From Piromyces finnis (Eukaryota > Neocallimastigomycota > Neocallimastigomycetes > Neocallimastigales > Neocallimastigaceae): a stretch of 64,000 nucleotides of DNA. Positions 37,474 to 51,974 of this stretch are shown here, in pieces; within the stretch, counting starts at the first letter, position 1, and each line of letters begins with the position of its first letter. Position numbers and translations under genes: made by a program. The stretch lies in assembly GCA_002104945.1 (NCBI GenBank), contig MCFH01000008.1:736501-800500 (forward strand), in the 5' to 3' direction. Under the pieces are notes generated by a model. The model ran no database searches. It was not told where the DNA came from and saw only the letters and a program-made list of their open reading frames with translations.

Positions 37474-40400
37474 AAGTAATACAACAATTAAAAATTGTTA
37501 TACTCAATATGGATTTCTAATTGACGTTGATAAAAGCATAAATGAAAATAAATTTATTATTGAGAATTCTATCTTTGATGGTAATGATTATTATTTCTCT
37601 CTTTTTTTTTAAAAAAAAAAAAAATAAAATAAAAATAAAAATAAAATAAAATATATTTATAATACTAAATTTTTAATATAATTAATTGTTTATTTATATA
37701 ATAATAATTATAATAATAATAATAATAAAGATGTTGGTTCAATTCTTAAAGGATATTATAATTTAATAAATCTAAAGAATATAACTATTCAAAATATATT
37801 ATTAAAAAACTCACTTCCTGTTCTTAATAATTGTAAACATACAAAATTCATTGTTGAAAATTCAATGTTTAAGAATATAAAGTATTTATTTACATGAAAT
37901 ATAAATATATAAATATTTATGGAATTAATATGATATATTGATTATTTGCAACTAATTATTATATGAAATTAAAATTAGAACTATAGGAAATGGATTGATT
38001 GGCCCTGAAGCATCTTATATTTTTAAAAATGTGCAATTTAAAAATATTACAAGTAATGCAAAAGCCATTTTTAATCTAATGTATAATAGTAATACTTTTG
38101 AAAATATAATTGCTGAGGATCTATCAAATATTGGAGATATGGGTGATGCATCATGTTTTTATTTTAACTCAGGTGAAGATGAAAAGAATTTAAATTTTAA
38201 AAATATATATATTAAAGATGGAAGATCAAATGGTCCATTTTTTAAAATACAAGGATATAATAATTTAGTAAATATTAAAAATACGATATTTAGTAATATA
38301 ACGTCTTATGGTTCAATTATAAATAATACCTCGAAAAAAGTATATAAATTTTAATTTATATTACAATTTATTATTTAAAAAATAAATTGGCATTTAACTA
38401 AATTTGTGTTATACTTTAATTAATTTGATATATTTATTTATTATATTCTTTTAAGTCAAAAGTTGTAATCGATGATTTAAATTTTAACAACAATAAGAAT
38501 TTAAATAAATTAGAATGTGGAACAATTCATTTCGAAAATTCACTTGAACTCTTAATTTATAATTCAACGTTTGAAAATAATTCAAGTAGAAAAAATGGAG
38601 GATCAATGTACTATTTTATATTTTTTATAATTATATAAATATATCACTTTATAAAAAAATTTTTTATTAACATAATAATAAATATATTTATATAATATCA
38701 ATAATAACAATTTCAAATTTAAAAAGATGTTTTACAAATAGTGATATTGAAGTACTCTCAATCAATTCAACTCAATATATATTAAATAAAGCAGAAAATG
38801 GAGGTGCAATATATTTTGATTCTGTTATTAAAGAAAATAGTATTAAACCTATAATCCAACTAGTAAATGTTACATTTAATAATAATACTGCAAATAATTG
38901 TGGAGGTGCAATTTTTTCAAATAATAGTAAGCTCTATTATACAGACATTGAATCAATAAGCTTTAAGAATAATATTGCCGAAGTTGCTGGAGGTGCTATC
39001 TACGTTCCTGATCATGTTGATAAAAAAGTATTTGATATATCTAAATGTATATTTAATAATAATAAAGGGATGACTTATGGAAATGATTATTCTACTGAAG
39101 TTTCCTATATAAAATTAAATATTACTGATAATATTATTATAAGGAGTGGTGATTATATACCATTGAGTTTTTCACTCTATGATGAATATAATAAGTATAT
39201 TGATGCAAAATATAATGCATTTTCTGATATTTCGATAAGAGCATATTTATCTAAAAAGAGTATCAATTCAAAGGATTCAAAATATCTTTTAAATGGAAAC
39301 ATTTGTTCATTTTATAATAGTAATTAATAAATATGAATATATATTCTTTAATTTGTTATTATAAATGTATTAAATTTAAAATATATTATAAATATTTATA
39401 ACTATGTAAATCATAAATAATATAAGGTATCTGTGACCTATCTCAATTAAGAGTATTTGCCAACAATGATAGTTATTTTCTAAAATTTGAAATAGAAAAT
39501 CATAATAGTAATAAAGTATTTGATATTGCAAATGTTAATGTTACAGTTATTAATTGTGATGAATATCAAATTCAGTCATTAAAGAACGGTATAAATGTAT
39601 GTGAAGATCCTATTTGTGATGAAAAGTGCAATAGACAACACTCAACATGCATACCCAAATATAAAAATATAACAATAAATAGCGTTGAAAATAATATTTG
39701 TAGATGCAATGATGGTTATAATGGAAATTATTGCGACGATAAAATACTATTTAATAGCAGGTAATTATAATAATTATTATAATAATTATAATAATAATAA
39801 TAATAATAATAATAAGCAAGTAAATAAATAAATAAATTAATGGATAATAAATAAATATAAAATTTTCATAGGAAAATTAAAAAAATAATCTATATTACAT
39901 TTGGTTCTCTATTTTTTTGCATTTTAATAAATACTATCTTTTTAATAGTCAATAAAGAAAAAAGAGTAGTTTTTGAAACTGGCTATTTCAAACATATATT
40001 TTTTTCAATTGGAATAGTAATGATACTATTTAGCTCAACATTTTTAGGTTATATGAATTATGGCTCCTGTGTGTTATTCTTTATTTTATACCATAATGGC
40101 TTTTTAATTACTTATTGCGTTGTTTTAATTCATCTACAATTAAATTTAGCATTGGGAACAAATCCAAAAGAAATAAGAGTTATTAATAATAAAAGTGATG
40201 AAAATTACGACAAATCAACAGTAACTTCATTGTTACAAAATAAAAACAAAGGTTTTTATGATAAATCAATATCTATTAATGATTTACCTGAAAATATGAG
40301 AAATTATTCTGAAAAAAAAGTACATTTTTCAATTCAAGCTGAAAATATTAACACCCTCTTTAATAACATTAGAACCATTAATATTCTTTATTCCAAAATA

Positions 40401-41181
40401 TATATATTTTATATATTATTTGCAATATTTATGATTATTATCATTTCAGTATTGGGAATAAAAGATAAAAAATTAAAAGAAGAAGGAAAAGAAAATTTGA
40501 TTTTAGATGGAAGTAAAACATTTATATATGAATGTCCATTAGATCAATATAATATTGTATTAGGTTTTATTGAATTTTTACTTTTTATCCCATTAATTTC
40601 AAAGCTAAAAAAAGTATTAACATATGAATGCATATTCAAACTAGTCAGGAATTTAGGTGCAGTTATAATAGTATGGGTAACTATAGGACCATTTTTAAAT
40701 GTAAGTATACGATTTTGATTAAGTATATTATAATTTCAATTTTAATATGATATAATTAATAATCAATAAAAAATAATATTGTATATATATTATTATTATT
40801 ATAATAATATTTATAAAGTTTGTTAGCAATTTAGTACTACAATATAATAATAAATCCAAAATTTTGTTAATAGCTTCAGGAAATGTTATCTGTTATACAC
40901 CACTCTATTGTTTATACATGTACAATATTATATATACCATTATAAAAAAGCAATGGGATAATACTAGGTATTATTTTATTTATCCATCAAAAGATTTCTG
41001 TTTTGAACATAAAATTTATTATTGTAACTGTAATTATGACTCAACTCCGATTGAAATAGAATCAAGCATTGATTCTTACTTGATGGATTATAATTACTGT
41101 TCTAAATTTTTTGAAATATCAAATGGTAAAATTAAATTTGTTTCAAATATAAAAAAGATGTCACATAAAAATCTAATTTAA
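36296..41181 (+). CDS. Receptor copy C: intact beta-helix/EGF/class C 7TM receptor
   Basis: Eleven exons: 36296-36867, 36956-37110, 37196-37352, 37471-37580, 37731-37881, 37979-38339, 38456-38607, 38727-39319, 39427-39760, 39872-40700 and 40819-41181. They give an uninterrupted 1,258-residue product. The signal peptide likely ends at SFSNA (residue 31). The ectodomain is a run of short Asn-rich beta-helix coils with NGGAIYF, CGGAIFS and AGGAIYV in exon 8. Exon 9 holds six cysteines ending CRCNDGYNGNYC, EGF-like. Exons 10-11 give seven helices with the class C pair of extracellular cysteines (GSCVL, YECPL) and a long Asn/Lys-rich loop after TM3. The tail has C-F-E-H-K-I-Y-Y-C-N-C. Exon 6 uses the AG at 37977, not the nearer one at 37985, to hold frame. 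It is the most diverged copy. Confidence 0.85.
37429..37468 (+). repeat. T40 tract forming the end of intron 3 of receptor copy C
   Basis: Forty consecutive T lie directly before the AG acceptor at 37469-37470, acting as an extreme polypyrimidine tract. No GC-rich body adjoins it, so it does not look like a retroposon tail. Confidence 0.85.
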
Positions 41182-41502
41182 TTAAAAAAAAAAAAAAAAA
41201 AAAAAATGAAAATATAGAAATATATATAAATTATAGTTTGTTATATATAAATATTCACCTAAAAATATTAACTCAAACATAAAATGTTTATTTGAAAATA
41301 ATTCCTTTAACACAGATTTATAATAATATAAATATAATAAATATACCAATTTTTATAATATAATTAATATGATGTTGATTTTTTTTAAAAAATATATAAA
41401 GTTATACAAATTTATTTATTTTTTTTTTTTTTTAATTTGTATGATAAATATAATAATAACATTATTTTCTGTATATTTATAGTTAAAATAGCAAATACTA
41501 TT
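41182..41502. other. Convergent 3' spacer
   Basis: AT-rich gap between receptor copy C (+) and the trehalose gene (-), with an A run just after the receptor stop and a T run near 41420. Nothing else recognised. Confidence 0.75.
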
Positions 41503-44500
41503 TTAATTTGTTTCCTTTCCAATTGAATCTAAAGAACTATCAATATTGTTATTATTTTTTCCTTCTTTAAAGTTTGAAACTAATTGGTTATTTTTTTCCT
41601 CCGATGAATTAATAATTGTTTGAATTAATTCATGAACTTTATCTACATTTTCAATATAATATTTTACATTTAATGGCTTTTTTCCAACAACTGCCGTTAT
41701 GACATTTCCTTGATCAATATCGGTTATTTCTTTTAAGTAAGAAAATACTACTTCATCTTCTTTTCCATCACCAATATACATTACAAAATCATATTCATCC
41801 TGTGCTTTTAAATCAGTTAAGATTGCACGAGCAGCTGATGATTTGTCAATTACGGATGGTCGTAATTCTACTACTTTATTTCCTATAACTACAGTAATTG
41901 CCATATATGATATAATATTTTCAAGATCATTTAAAAGCTCAGATGCTTGCCAAGCACCAAAAATTGGATCTGAATTCTTGTAATTCCAACTCATATTAAT
42001 TTCCTTTTCCTCAATAAATGATCCTGGGGTATGTTTTGTATAATATTGAAGTAATGGGCGGATTGTATCTCTCCAAGGGGATTCTACTTCATCAATTAAA
42101 GCTAACCAACCTTGAGTTGATTTATTACCATTAAATAAAGTATGCTGAAGAGTTTTGTTCTTTTTTAATTTTTCTTTTATATTATAATCAATAAGCCATT
42201 TTTTATTATGTTTATAAAAGCAACCATGTTCCGCACTTAAACCAATACCAATTTCATTAAACCATCTATCTAAATATATACGACTACGACCACTCAATAT
42301 ATATACATAAGTATTCTCAATGCTTTGCAAATTCTTAAGTAATTGTTCAATTGGTTTCGTTGGTCTCGCGAATTCAGGCTTTATATATATATATATATAT
42401 AATTTATTTTAATATATTATAATTCTTTATAAATTTGTTTATATTAAATAAGCTTACCAATTTATGTGTTGATGTTAAGGTTCCATCATAATCAATCATA
42501 ATTAACTATATATATATATTTATATTTTTAAATAGATTATTATTAATATCACTATTTATTTTTCTTTATTAATAAATTAAAAAAAAAAAAAAAGGCATAT
42601 TATATAAATAAAATCAAGTCATTGATATTTTTCTTCTTAATAATCTTATTATTACCTTCTTTTTTGTTGATTTATTGAGTTTTTCTAATAAAATATTAGG
42701 AGTTAACCTCTTTAACTTTGTATCATTATTATATTCTTCACTAACATGTTTTAATTCGTTAATAAAGCATTTACCCCAATGTGCAGCTGTATATTTCTGA
42801 ACATAATTAAATTGCTGTTCATGATTTTTTTCCCTAACATCTTTTGGCATTGTTAAAGCTTTATATATAGCATTTGAAATATCTTCTGAATTCCATGGAT
42901 TTATAACAATTGAACCTAATAATGATTGGGCTGCACCAGCAAATTCTGATAAGATTAATACACCTTTTTTATCTTCTTGACATGAAATATATTCAAAAGA
43001 AACAAGATTCATTCCATCTCTAGTTGATGTAACAATACATGCATCTGAAATTGCATATAAAGCATTTAGCTCACTAAATGTAACAGATTTATGTAAATAA
43101 TGTATTGGCATAAAATCAAACGTTCCTTTAAATAATAAAATAAAAATTAGTTTATTATAAAAAAAATATAAGGAATAAATATGTATTAAAAAAAAATTAT
43201 ATATAATATTATAAAAATTATTTATATTAATATTAAATGTATGTGAACGTATATAATAATATTGTAAATACAGTAACATTAATAAAATTCTTATATATTT
43301 ACCAAATTCTCCATTAATTTTTCCTACAAGTTGACTAACAACACTCTGTAAATATTGATATTCTTTAACATCTTCTCGAGAAGGTACAGCAACCTGAATT
43401 AATATAACTTTTCCTATCCATTCGGGGTGTTGAGTTAGAAAGTTTTCAAATGCTAATAATTTTTGAGGAACACCTTTAATATAATCTAAACGATCAACAC
43501 CAACAAGTATTTTTGCACCTTGAAATTTCTCCTTCAGATATTCAATTCTTTTTTGAACATTTTCTTTTTTCAACTCCTTTATTATACGTAAAATAATATT
43601 ATAAAGTATTATATATTGTTTTATTAATTAAATAAAAAAAAAAAGAAATTAAAGAATTAGTATTAACATAAAATAAATGCAATAAAAAATAATATTTCAT
43701 TAGAACAACAATATTTAAATTAATTAAACAGTATATTTACATTCAAAAAATTTGATGGATCTATCCCAATTGGAAAAGCATCAACAGTAACTATTTTTCC
43801 TTTAAATTCAACAGCATTTGGTCTAGTTGGTATAGAAAGTACCCTTTGGCATGATGTAATAAAATGTCTTGCATAATCGTACGTATGAAAGCCAATTAAA
43901 TCACTATTTAATACACCCAATAATATTTCTTTCCTTACTGGTAATACTCTATTCAAATTTTATTTAACATTATTAATTAACAAAGATTTATTTAGTATAA
44001 TAATTATTAATTTTATTTAAATTTCTAAAATTAAATCAAATTTTATAATATTTAACAAATATTTATAACTTTAAACTTACAAATACATTTCAGAAGATGG
44101 AAATGGTATATGAAGAAAGAAACCAATTTTTAAATTATAAGATTCAGGATGAGATTCACGTAGCATTTGAGGTAACAGCATTAAATGATAATCATGAACC
44201 CACACTATATCACCTTCATGAATTATATCATTTACTGTATTTAAAAATGCTTTATTTGCTCTTATATATGCCTCATATTGGATTTCATCAAAGTTAATTT
44301 CACCAGGATAATAGTGAAATAATGGCCATAATATTCTTATCAAATTCAATTATAATCATAATTATTATTTTACATTATTATTATTAACATTAATAACAAA
44401 TTTCTAATGTTTAAATATTACTAACCCATTAGAAAATCCATTATAATGAGCATCAGCAACTTCATCACTTAAATATACAGGATAACATGAATAATTTTCA

Positions 44501-44870
44501 AATAATTCTTGTCTAACAATTGCCTGCTCCGATTCTGGAATTTCCATTCCTGATATTAATTTAATATTGTCAAAAAAAAAAAAAAGAAAGAAATTTTATA
44601 ACATTCATAAATAAGAAAATTTTTAATTGAAACATTATATTAAAAAAAATATTTCATTTATTTTATACGTAATATAATATATTGAAAACTTAACATAAAC
44701 ACATTATAACAATTACCTGGCCAACCAATCCATATGAATTTCATATCTTTTTTCATTCCTGATAAAGCAGAAACTAAACCTCCGGAACTCATTTTAAAAT
44801 TATATACACCTTCATTTGACCGTGATATTGTCACCGGTAGACGATTTGATACGACTATTAATCTATCCAT
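41503..44870 (-). CDS. Bifunctional trehalose-6-phosphate synthase/phosphatase
   Basis: Exons 44870-44717, 44549-44426, 44335-44081, 43948-43741, 43576-43303, 43125-42656, 42505-42458 and 42378-41503 join in frame to 802 residues. Residues 1-495 are a GT20 synthase with SNRLPV, WIGWPG, HDYHL, DRLDYIKG (the Arg and Lys that bind the donor) and DGMNLVSFEY, so it looks catalytically complete. Residues 496-802 are a HAD phosphatase. A 48-nt exon carries its nucleophile motif DYDGTL (D500, D502), followed by ILSGRS, a Lys in DKSSAARA, and IGDGKEDE where GDDxxDE is usual. The protein would make trehalose from UDP-glucose and glucose-6-phosphate in two steps in the cytosol, for stress protection and storage. 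In yeast Tps2 the synthase half is inactive; here its residues are kept. Confidence 0.93.
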
Positions 44871-47693
44871 TCTTAGATGTTTCTATATTGTTGTATTTAT
44901 TTATTTTATATAGTTAATGTTAAATATATATTATTTTCAATTTATTATGATTATATATATATGTACATATATTAAAAAAAAAGATAATATTTTTAAACAA
45001 CTGTATCTAATAATTTAATAATACATAACATTATATTTTATTTTATTTTATTTTATTTTATATTCCTTTTCCAAATTTTCTTTATTATTTTTGTTAGTCA
45101 TTTAACAGAATTTTACAATTAACTTTACACCTCTTTTTTTTTTTTATCATTTACTACACCTTTATAGAATAAAGGAAAGTTAAGAAAATTGTTTAATTAT
45201 ATATCCGAGAATAATATATAAATAAATACAATATTTCCTTAATTTATATATAAGTAAAAAAAAATTTTATATCCAGTTATTTTTTTTTAATAATAATAAT
45301 AACAAATGAAAAAAAAATTAATAAGAGTAAAAGATAAAATTCTCTTAAAGTACATAATAATTGATTAATTTTTACTAAAAACATTTTCAATTTTTCTTAA
45401 CTTAAAATGTACTATATTCTTTATAAATTTTATATCTACAATATATATAATTTATTGTATGGAATTATGATATAATATTTTTTTGTTAATTTTTCCTTAA
45501 CATATCAGAAATTTATAAATGATTATTAATTACTTTATTTTTCTTCGTTAAAAAGCAAAATAATAAATTTTACTTTAAAAAAGATATTGTTATAAATTTT
45601 TATTTTATTTATTTTATAATTAACAATATTTACATAATATATATATTATATATATGATATAATGGAATTATTTCTCTTTTATTATATATAAAAATTAATT
45701 CATAATATATATAAGGTATTTATATGAATCTTCTCTTTTAAAATTTTAAATCATATATTAGATTATATATATTTATATATTCTAATCAATAATGAATTTT
45801 GAAAAGAAATAAACATTATGATTTCGAATGATTTATATTGTTTAATATATAATGTAATTTATTGTAATATATTTACTAATTTTAATTTTGAATATACAGA
45901 AATTATATAAAAAAACATCCACCAAATAAATTACATTATAATTGAAATGAAATAAAAACGTGGAGATTTTTCAAATTTTTGAGTACTTTTATTAAAGTAT
46001 AAAGAGTAACATTTTTATGTTAATTAAAAAAATAATTATGCACAACCCAATACATTTATATAGTTACATGATAAATATAATTTGAATAATTTATAATAAT
46101 TTATATCTAGAACTGCTTTTATTCATAATTCTAAAAAGTAATGTTGATTAAATATCATATTATATAATGAAAGGTAAAATTATAATTTTTAATATTATTT
46201 AATGCATTCTATATCTAAAATATTAAGTGGATATTACTATATTGTTTTAATAAATAATAACAAAATATGATAATAGTTTACATTCATAAATTATTATGTA
46301 AAGGTTTTTATTATTTATATTTGTAACTAATGCTATTTTTATTTATTTTTTTTTTTTTTTTTTTTTTACTATACTATATATTTAAAATATTTTTTTTTTC
46401 ATGTTTGACTATGAATTTATTTAAATGTTTTATTAATGAAATAATCATAATTATATATTGTTTAACTTTTAAATGTATATATTATTAAATGCTTAAATAT
46501 ATTTTTGAATCTTTATCATACATAAGTATAACAACAATATAATGAAATACTCTTTTGAAATACTTTCTATAGTATATATAGTATATTTCAATTAATAAAT
46601 TAAAAATATGTAAAATTGATAATACGATAAATAAATTTTGTAATATTTATTACTGAAAAAATAATAGAAAGCAATAAAATACACCAATTTCATCAGTATA
46701 TTTTATTATTCTATCATTTCAATATCTGTTGATTTGAAATAAAAAAAAATGTCCTTCAATAATTACTTTTTTTCTTTAATTAAATAAAAATAATGAAAAG
46801 GTTAATGGTTAATAGTATTTTAATTTTAAAATTTATCCATTCTTTTTAAAATCTTTAAATTATGTTGATATATGTATCAAAAAAGAATTTTTAATTAAAT
46901 ATCATATATACCATATATTATAATTATTTAAATAATATATTTGTTATATATAAATATGTATACTTTTTAAAACACAATTAAATTTATAATATATTAACAA
47001 TTAATTATAATATGCTTAAACGATTAAAATATTTTTTTATTTTTTTTTTAAAATAAATACTAATTTTTATATAATAAAAAAAAGTTTTATTATTTAATAA
47101 TTAAATAATAGTGAAAATATAAAAAAAAAAAAATAGATTAACTTTATATAACTAATTAGGAATTTATTATTTAACTCCCTTTAATTGTTGAAGAATACAG
47201 GTAATTCATATTGAAGAAAATGAAGTATTTTAGTTATATATGCTTACAGATATTATTTAAAAACGGTATAATTGAAGAAATAATTTATTATAGTGTAGTT
47301 ATGTATTTAAGAATTAGCCTCTGAAGATCAATTATAAGTAATTTAATAGTACAAATAATGATAATAATAGTAATAAAAAGAAAATAATAAAAATAAAAAT
47401 AAAAATTCAATTATTGCAATATTGTTATAATATTTAAACTTTTAATTTTAATTTATAATAATAAACTTTTAATAATTAAATTTAATTTATAAATTACATT
47501 TTGAATAAATAATATAAATTTAATCTTATTTCCCATTAAAATGAATATAAAAATTATAAATTTGATATATATTTTACTAATACTATATAAAAATTATTAT
47601 TAAATATATATATATTTTAATAATGATAATAGGTGTTGCAACAGCTTTTTTTTTTTTTTTGTATTTCATTAACATTATATATACAAAAGTAAG
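44871..47693. other. Long gene-free intergenic region
   Basis: About 2.8 kb of AT-rich DNA between divergent genes. It has TTTTA pentamers near 45036-45060 and T runs near 46350. I looked on both strands for short exons, tRNA-like boxes and GC islands and found none that I can support. Confidence 0.65.
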
Positions 47694-49162
47694 ATGGAGA
47701 TTCCTGAAGATCTCGAAAGTAAATATAAATTATGTTTAAATAAGCTTAAGAATTAAATGAAATTTCATTTACATTGTTGGGATAAATTATTATTAATTTT
47801 AATATAAACTTTAAATATTATAATATTATGTACAAAACATTAGAATACAAATTTATATAATTATTTAAAAAATATTTTTAAATTATTTTCAACAAATACT
47901 AATTATATTATTTAAATATTTTATAAAAGTTACATTACAGGAAATTCGAAGTCAATGGGAGTTTGCTTCCATTTGTCAATTTTTGAATCTTTTTTATAAT
48001 GCTGTAGGTTTAGAATCTTTTGATACTGATGTAAGTTATTTTTATAAAATTTGATTTAATATATTAAAATTGTATTAATCTCTATTTTAAATAAAAGGAA
48101 TTTGAAACTGATTTAGTAACTGGAAAATCAAATGCAAATATAATTAAATTACAAATGAAATTATTAAAATCATTAACAGGACTTAACAATATATTGTAAT
48201 ATTCAAAATAATTTTAAATTAATTTTTATTATATCATTTTTTAATTTTTTATCTTAATGTTATAATTTTTTTTATCAAGACTGGATAATTATCAAAACCT
48301 TATAATAAAGGAGTATAAGAAGCATAATTTGGATTGTTCAATCACTGAAAAATTAGATTTTTTTGATTTACCCATTAGAGAAAAAGTAGAATAATACACA
48401 TAATAATTTTTGAATTAGCAAAATTATTTATTTATTAACAATATCAACATTTATATAGATAATGATATTATATAATTTATGTGAATGGCAATTTGAAAAT
48501 GCTGATAATTTTAGAGCGAGAATAACAGAAGAAGATCAACAAACTTGGGTACAATTTCTTATATGATATGATATAATTTTATATTTTAAATAAGATTTTT
48601 TAAAAATTATACTAAAACCAACTATTAAATCATATAGAGAGTTGATCCTATAGGGTATGATCAAAAGGGAAATAAATATTGGTTATTTGATGGTAAATAT
48701 AAAATATGAATATTTTATAATAAATTTATAATGATTGTTTAGTTATTAATATTAAATTATAAAGATAATAGATTATATAAAGAATTACCAGAAGTAATAG
48801 CAAAACCAAAACCAAGAAAAGGAAAACGTAGACATCGTCGTGATACCACAGAAAATTTGTCGAATAGTCCCGCAATGAAGCAAAATAGATGGCAGTTGGT
48901 ATGTTCTCCAATGATTATATTAAAGAACTAATTTAAAAGAATATCTTATAAATATTTTATAATGAGATAATAAAATTGATATATATATATTTATAACTTT
49001 TATTTCTTTAAAAGGTATGTTTGACATCTGAAGACTGGAATAACTTTCCAAAACAATTTGAAAATTCTAAGTATCAAATCGAAAAAGATTTTTATGAATT
49101 TGTTACAACATATATAATACCTAAAGTTCTTGATGCTTTAAAAGTAATTATTTATATATTAA

Positions 49163-49194
<32 letters not shown>

Positions 49195-51974
49195 ATAATA
49201 ATAATAATTAAACATAATTTAAATGTACAAATATTAGTCAAAAGAAAAGAAAAGAAGACTTCAAGAAGCTATTGTACATCGTAAACGTTCAAGTCGTATA
49301 CAAATGAAAGAAATTGAAAAGTTTGAAAAAGAAAGAAAAGCTGAACTAGAAAGGCTTCGTAAAGAAGAAGAATTAAAGATCAAAAGAGAAGAAGAAAAAC
49401 GAAGAAAGGAGGAGGAGGTGAAATATTAATCATTGATTTATTAAATTTTAAATTTTATTAATATATTAATAGATAATATTTTAACTATTAAATTATTAAT
49501 GAAATATTTCAATATAATAGCGTTTAAGGCAAATCCAATTAGAAAGAGAACGTAGAATAAAAGAAAGGGAAGAAAAAATAAGATTAAAAGAAGAACAAAA
49601 ACAAAAAGAAAGAGAAGAACAAATGTTGAGAGAAATGCGCTGTAGAAGAAATGAAGAAGGCCCAGGAATAAATGGTGAACCATTTGAATTTAAATGTATA
49701 TGTAATAATAATGAAATAGATATTGAACATAATGAGGTTCCACTTATTGTTTGTGAACAATGCAACGTGTGGATGCATATACCGTGTTTAGCTATGAAGC
49801 TTTTAAGATTTACTGAACAACCTTTATTATTATATGAAGATGATATTGAGGATTGGAAACGCATTTTATTTATATGTCCAAGATGTAAAGCGAAGGAGTT
49901 AAATATTGATTACGATAAAGTCATTAACAAAAAGAAACGCGGTAGACCAAAGCTTTCGGAAGAAGAAATTCAACGTAAAAAGCAGGAAAATTCAGAAAAT
50001 AAAAAACAAATAAGAAAAAGGAGAAAGATTACAGACGAAAATGGTGTAGTTTTTATAATTAATGATGGTATAAGTAATAGCGACACTTCAGCTTCAAATA
50101 GTAATAATATTATACTTGATAGTAATGACCAACCAATTAAGTTATCAAAATATAAATTAAAGAAGCTTGAAGAAACACCAGAAGAAAAAGCAGAGAGGGA
50201 AAGATTAAAACAAGAAAGAAAAGAACTAAGAAGGAAATTAAGATTAGAAAAGAAATTACAACTTAAATTAGAAAGACGCGAACAGAGGCGAAAGGAACGC
50301 TTAGAAAGAAAGGAACAGGAAAAACTTCAGAAAAAAATGGAAAGAGAAAAGTTACGACAAGAAAAAAAGGAAAAATTACAAATGGAAAAATTAATAGAAA
50401 AAATGAAAAAGAGGAATTTAGTAGTGTTTGGTCCAGTAGGACCTGATGGTCAACCACCTCTTTTAGTGCCTAATCAATTAAGGCAGCATAGACCAAAAGT
50501 TAAGAAACAATCTTTATCAAAAGACAATGATCAGCTATTAGGCAATAATTATAATAGCATTTCCTCTTCAGTTACCACATCAGTTTTATCAGAGGGTAGT
50601 GTTTAATAAAATTTTATAATATTTTATATATTCTATTAAACTATTGAAATTAAATATTAATATTTTAATATATTAAAATTTAAAATTTATCTAATTATCA
50701 TTATTTTATATATATTATATTAATTATATTTTTTTCTTTATATTGAAAAAAAAAAAAAAAAAATAGATTCAACAAGTAATAATGAATATTCATCAAATTG
50801 GGTAACATCTTCAAAGGAATCAACACCAGTTATTAGTAATTCTTTACAATCATATTCTTCATTATCATCAGTGATATATAGCGATAATTCCTCAATAACA
50901 TTAAATGGATCAGAAAGACAGGATACAATGATAATTAAGAAACAAAGAAAGAAAAGAGAACCAAAATATGATGAAAATGGGAATATTATACCAAGAAAAA
51001 GAAAAAGTAAAACTAATATACTAGAAAATAGTTCTTTAAATATGAATGGAATTACTCAAAGTAATTCAATTCCTCTCCATCCAAATAATTTAAATTCAAT
51101 GAATTTAAATGACAATAATATTAATCCAATAATTCCTCAATTCCAATATAATTCAAACCCTAATAATACCCCATCATGGAATACTTCAATGCTACATATA
51201 TTAGATAATAAAAATTATATTGTTAATAATAATATATTAAACAATTCGAAAAACTCAAAAACTATATCTCCACAAGTACTGGGAAATCCAGTTCAAACAT
51301 CTAAAAATTTATCATATGGATATCATAACCAAAGTCCAATTCTTCCAAATAGCATATTGCATAATAAAAATCAGGAAGCTCCAAACTCATATCTAAACCA
51401 GACTGTAAATAATAATTCTGGAATAAAACCAATATATCCTCTTTTTACTGGTAACACATTAGTTCATCAATTAACAAATCAACAATCATCACAACCATCT
51501 TTAGTTAATCCTAAATTAATTAATAATATACCAATAACTGGTTCGTCTTCCTATTCAAAGATAATACCAAAACCCAATATTTATCATCAAAATTCTAATT
51601 ATGATACCAACGAAAAAGATGTAATGAATAATGAGAACAAGAACATATCTAATTATTCACAGCATTCAAAAATTCTTTCTAATTCCCAAAATTATTTAAA
51701 TCCTCTGACTAATAAATCAAACAATTTTTCAAATATGGAAGGTAGACCTATAATACAATCATCAGTATTACATAGTATTAAAAACAACAACAACAACAAT
51801 AATAATAATAATACACATACCGCAAGTAACTCAAATGATAACAATAATAATACCTCAATTCAAAATCAACCAGAATTAATTAATGAATCTAATACTGAAT
51901 CTATGATTTCAAACCAGCAACAACAAACTGCTGTAGCTGCCAATATTTTAGCATCAATATCTTCAAATATGTAA
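47694..51974 (+). CDS. DDT-WHIM-PHD chromatin protein, CECR2/RSF1-like
   Basis: Exons 47694-47718, 47930-48030, 48098-48195, 48280-48385, 48459-48548, 48638-48692, 48765-48898, 49015-49143, 49238-49417, 49521-50595 and 50767-51974 give 1,066 residues. Residues 9-140 resemble a DDT domain (EIRSQWEFASICQFL ... LCEWQFENADNFRARI). RVDPIGYDQKGNKYWLFD at about 141 is the WHIM motif of ISWI partner subunits. A coiled, highly charged stretch (about 250-345) leads to a C4HC3 PHD finger (C365, C367, C384, C387, H392, C395, C425, C428) with an enlarged 29-residue spacing before its last pair. An AT-hook-like RGRPK follows, then more charged helix and an Asn/Ser/Pro-rich tail. Likely a nuclear subunit of a nucleosome-remodelling complex. 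The first intron acceptor (AG at 47928) was chosen because the nearer AG breaks frame. Confidence 0.8.

Noticed and set aside
47622-47688. An alternative first exon for the DDT-PHD gene starting at ATG 47622
   Set aside because: It has a good GTAAG donor but encodes a hydrophobic leader unsuited to a nuclear protein. The ATG at 47694 joins in frame using the AG at 47928.
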